64,000 nt of DNA from Amycolatopsis sp. A133 (GTDB lineage: Bacteria > Actinomycetota > Actinomycetes > Mycobacteriales > Pseudonocardiaceae). Position 1 is the stretch's first letter; every line of letters begins with the position of its first letter. A program made the position numbers and the translations under genes. The notes beneath the pieces are model-generated. The model saw only the letters and a program-made list of their open reading frames with translations, searched no databases and was not told where the DNA came from. The stretch is from contig NZ_JAVHJU010000002.1 in the NCBI RefSeq assembly GCF_031082405.1, positions 124,001 to 188,000 on the forward strand. Direction: 5' to 3'. Shown one piece after another: positions 62,519 to 64,000 of this stretch.

Positions 62519-62902
62519 ATGACGAGCACCGCACCTCGACGGGGCGTCGGCGTCCGCGTGGCGCTGGTGGTGTTGTTCATCGGGCTGGGCCAGGCGTCGT
62601 TCGAGTGGCTCAGGTCGTTGGGGATGGACCCGCTGACGAGCGCGGTCGTCTGGGCGATCCCGGTGACCACGGGTGCGGCGGTGACGCTGGTGCTGTGGGT
62701 GGCATCGGACCGGGCGTTCCTGCTGCGCAACTGGCTGCCGGTGGCGATGTCGATCCCGGTGTACCTGGGCGGGGCGTTCGGCCTGGCCACCGGGACGGCG
62801 AGTTTGGTGGCGTCGATCGTCAGCGGGGTCGGGCTGGGGGTGGCCGCCGTGGTGGTGGCCGGGTTGCTCCGCTCGCGGCGGCAGGTCGAAGCGGGCCGGT
62901 AG
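62519..62902 (+). CDS. Small four-helix membrane protein
   Basis: A 127-residue membrane protein: GVRVALVVLFIGLGQASFEWL, LTSAVVWAIPVTTGAAVTLVLWV, WLPVAMSIPVYLGGAFGLATG and VASIVSGVGLGVAAVVVAGLL. ATG with GGGAGGAAGTC upstream. No family recognised; followed by a very strong hairpin. Confidence 0.68.
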   Translation: MTSTAPRRGVGVRVALVVLFIGLGQASFEWLRSLGMDPLTSAVVWAIPVTTGAAVTLVLWVASDRAFLLRNWLPVAMSIPVYLGGAFGLATGTASLVASIVSGVGLGVAAVVVAGLLRSRRQVEAGR

Positions 62903-62912
62903 GGGTTGCTGG

Positions 62913-62952
62913 CCGGGTTGTCCACAGGTGGGTGGGCCTGTGGACAACCCGG
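62913..62952 (+). terminator. Hairpin made of two inverted DnaA-box-like sequences
   Basis: Sixteen-base arms CCGGGTTGTCCACAGG (62913-62928) and complement (62937-62952) with an 8-base loop, 11 bases after the gene. Each arm contains TTGTCCACA, the actinobacterial DnaA-box consensus. The likely role is termination. In 62953-63179 I see no gene. Confidence 0.7.
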
Positions 62953-63179
62953 GCTTGGCAGTGGGGTTTTCCGGTTTTTGTCGGGAGGGCCGGATACGCT
63001 GGACGCGGGGCCGGACCCCCGGAGAGGGCGGGGGCTGCTTGAGGGCCCGGGCTGCTGGGGGCCGCCACCGGCACCGGCGCCACTGACCGGGCGACCGAAC
63101 CCGCTCGTAGGGCGGCCCTGCTCGAAGGCCCGGCCGGCGTCAACGCGAGCCTGCCCGACCGCGGCGAATCAGCCGCGAC

Positions 63180-64000
63180 TCACCGGCGCAGCAGGAGCGA
63201 CACGTCGCCGAACTCGTGCCACAAGTACCGCTGCTCCACCGCCGCGTCATACGCGCGCTGGACCACCTCCGCTCCCGCCACCGCCTCCAGCAGCAGCAAG
63301 TGGGACGCGTCCGGGGCGTGCAGCCCCGTCACGATCCCGTCCACCACCCGCGCCGGGCGGTCCGGGCCCAGCACCAGCTCCGTCCAGCCCTCGGCCGCGC
63401 CGACGACACCGCCGTCGAACGCCGACTCCAACGCCCGAGCCGCTGTCGTCCCCACCGCGATCACCCGGCCCCCGCGGGACCTGACCCACAAAACCAGGGC
63501 CGCCGTTGCCGGGGGGACGCGGAACCGCTCCGCCTGGGGTGGCTCGCCCGCCTCCGGCGAGGACACGCCCGTGTGCAACAGCAGCGGTGCGAACAACACC
63601 CCGTCCGTCACCAGCCCCGTCACCACCCCCGCCGTGAACGCCCGGCCCGCCGAGGGCATCTCCGCGCTGCCCGGCTCGCGGGCGAACACCGTCTGGTAAT
63701 CCGCCAGCGGCCACTCCCGCGGGACGTACCCGTAGCGGATGGGGCGCCCCACCGTCGCGAGGAACTCCGGCACCTCGACCGACACCGCCGCCCGCCACAA
63801 GCGGGCCGTCCCCGCGACCGCCGGGGCCAGCAACGTCAGCGACGCGTCCCCGGCCAGCGAAAGGCGCTCCCCCACCCGACCGTCGAGCAAGGGACCTCCC
63901 GGCGCGCGCAGCTCGACGACCCAAGAGCCGTCGTCGAGCGCCGTCGAGAAGTGGACCACGACCGGGCGCCCCGCCCGTAGAGCGTCGACCGCCGCCGGGA
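63180..64000 (-). CDS. QueA-like tRNA ribosyltransferase-isomerase (partial at window edge)
   Basis: The gene ends at 63180-63182 and its 5' part continues past the right edge; the frame stays open to 64000. The visible 273 or so residues contain RPIRYGYVPREWPLADYQTVFA, GSAEMPSAGRAFTAGVV, FAPLLLHTGVSS and AVGTTAARALESA, matching the SAM:tRNA ribosyltransferase-isomerase (QueA) family, which builds epoxyqueuosine in anticodon wobble positions. Several actinobacterial members stand alone and may have another role. Confidence 0.82.
   Translation of the reverse strand, partial: PAAVDALRAGRPVVVHFSTALDDGSWVVELRAPGGPLLDGRVGERLSLAGDASLTLLAPAVAGTARLWRAAVSVEVPEFLATVGRPIRYGYVPREWPLADYQTVFAREPGSAEMPSAGRAFTAGVVTGLVTDGVLFAPLLLHTGVSSPEAGEPPQAERFRVPPATAALVLWVRSRGGRVIAVGTTAARALESAFDGGVVGAAEGWTELVLGPDRPARVVDGIVTGLHAPDASHLLLLEAVAGAEVVQRAYDAAVEQRYLWHEFGDVSLLLRR

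Noticed and set aside
62913..62952. Replication origin, suggested by two DnaA-box matches
   Set aside because: An origin would show many boxes, AT-rich DNA and dnaA/dnaN/gyrB neighbours; none is present.

Overview
The window is high-GC actinomycete DNA with tightly packed genes, frequent GTG starts and many 4-base ATGA/GTGA overlaps between co-directional genes. The gene set points to a Pseudonocardiales genome, most probably Amycolatopsis or a close relative. It includes a GH92/LacI/ABC sugar locus, crotonyl-CoA carboxylase/reductase, a FilP/Scy-like coiled-coil gene near the methylmalonyl-CoA epimerase/thiolase/MeaB block (adjacent in Streptomyces), a paa operon and a DasR-type site before a chitinase. 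The genus is an inference. I saw no tRNA, rRNA, CRISPR array, insertion sequence or prophage gene. The window begins in the tail of one gene and ends inside a QueA-like gene.

Layout. 1-3220: thioredoxin/TPR protein, a thiamine-binding protein, a MarR regulator and small membrane proteins. 3436-14207: a probable alpha-mannoside utilisation locus, with two secreted GH92 mannosidases on the minus strand divergent from lacI, a mannose-6-phosphate-isomerase-like cupin, and a three-gene CUT2 sugar ABC transporter. Three copies of a GACAAC-nTTGTC-type palindrome (upstream of the GH92 genes, over the lacI start codon, and inside the cupin gene) look like the LacI operators. 14414-21103: a cyclase-like gene, a LytS/LytT two-component system and two carboxylate:cation symporters, each with a small membrane partner. 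21212-24782: an isocitrate-lyase-superfamily enzyme, an AhpD-like protein, a MocR regulator and a secreted cyclophilin. 25055-33848: acyl-CoA metabolism (MeaB, thiolase, methylmalonyl-CoA epimerase, crotonyl-CoA carboxylase/reductase), a polar-growth coiled-coil protein, a universal stress protein and an adenylate cyclase. 33909-34649: an orphan SEFIR-domain protein ending in an amyloid-motif-like segment. 34654-42803: the phenylacetate catabolic genes paaZABCDE, divergent from paaI-paaK-paaR, with two probable PaaR operators between them. 43361-49380: TetR and AraC regulators, an AlkZ/YcaQ-like protein, a Baeyer-Villiger-type monooxygenase and a GMC oxidoreductase. 49433-64000: a secreted chitinase with a DasR-like site, Tex, an acyl-CoA dehydrogenase operon, a DEAD-box helicase, a NitT/TauT-type ABC transporter and QueA.

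A theme that cuts across the window is what sits at convergent gene ends. Almost every convergent junction carries a strong hairpin, and three of the junction types are repeat elements rather than simple terminators: a 21-bp-period array of eight units (about 23854-24024), a double-choice palindrome built on CCAATGTGGCGTT (1826-1910), and two dispersed copies of a GTGAGTGGTAA...GGGTTAGAACCC...TTACCACTCAC hairpin (42798-42841 and 59514-59559).
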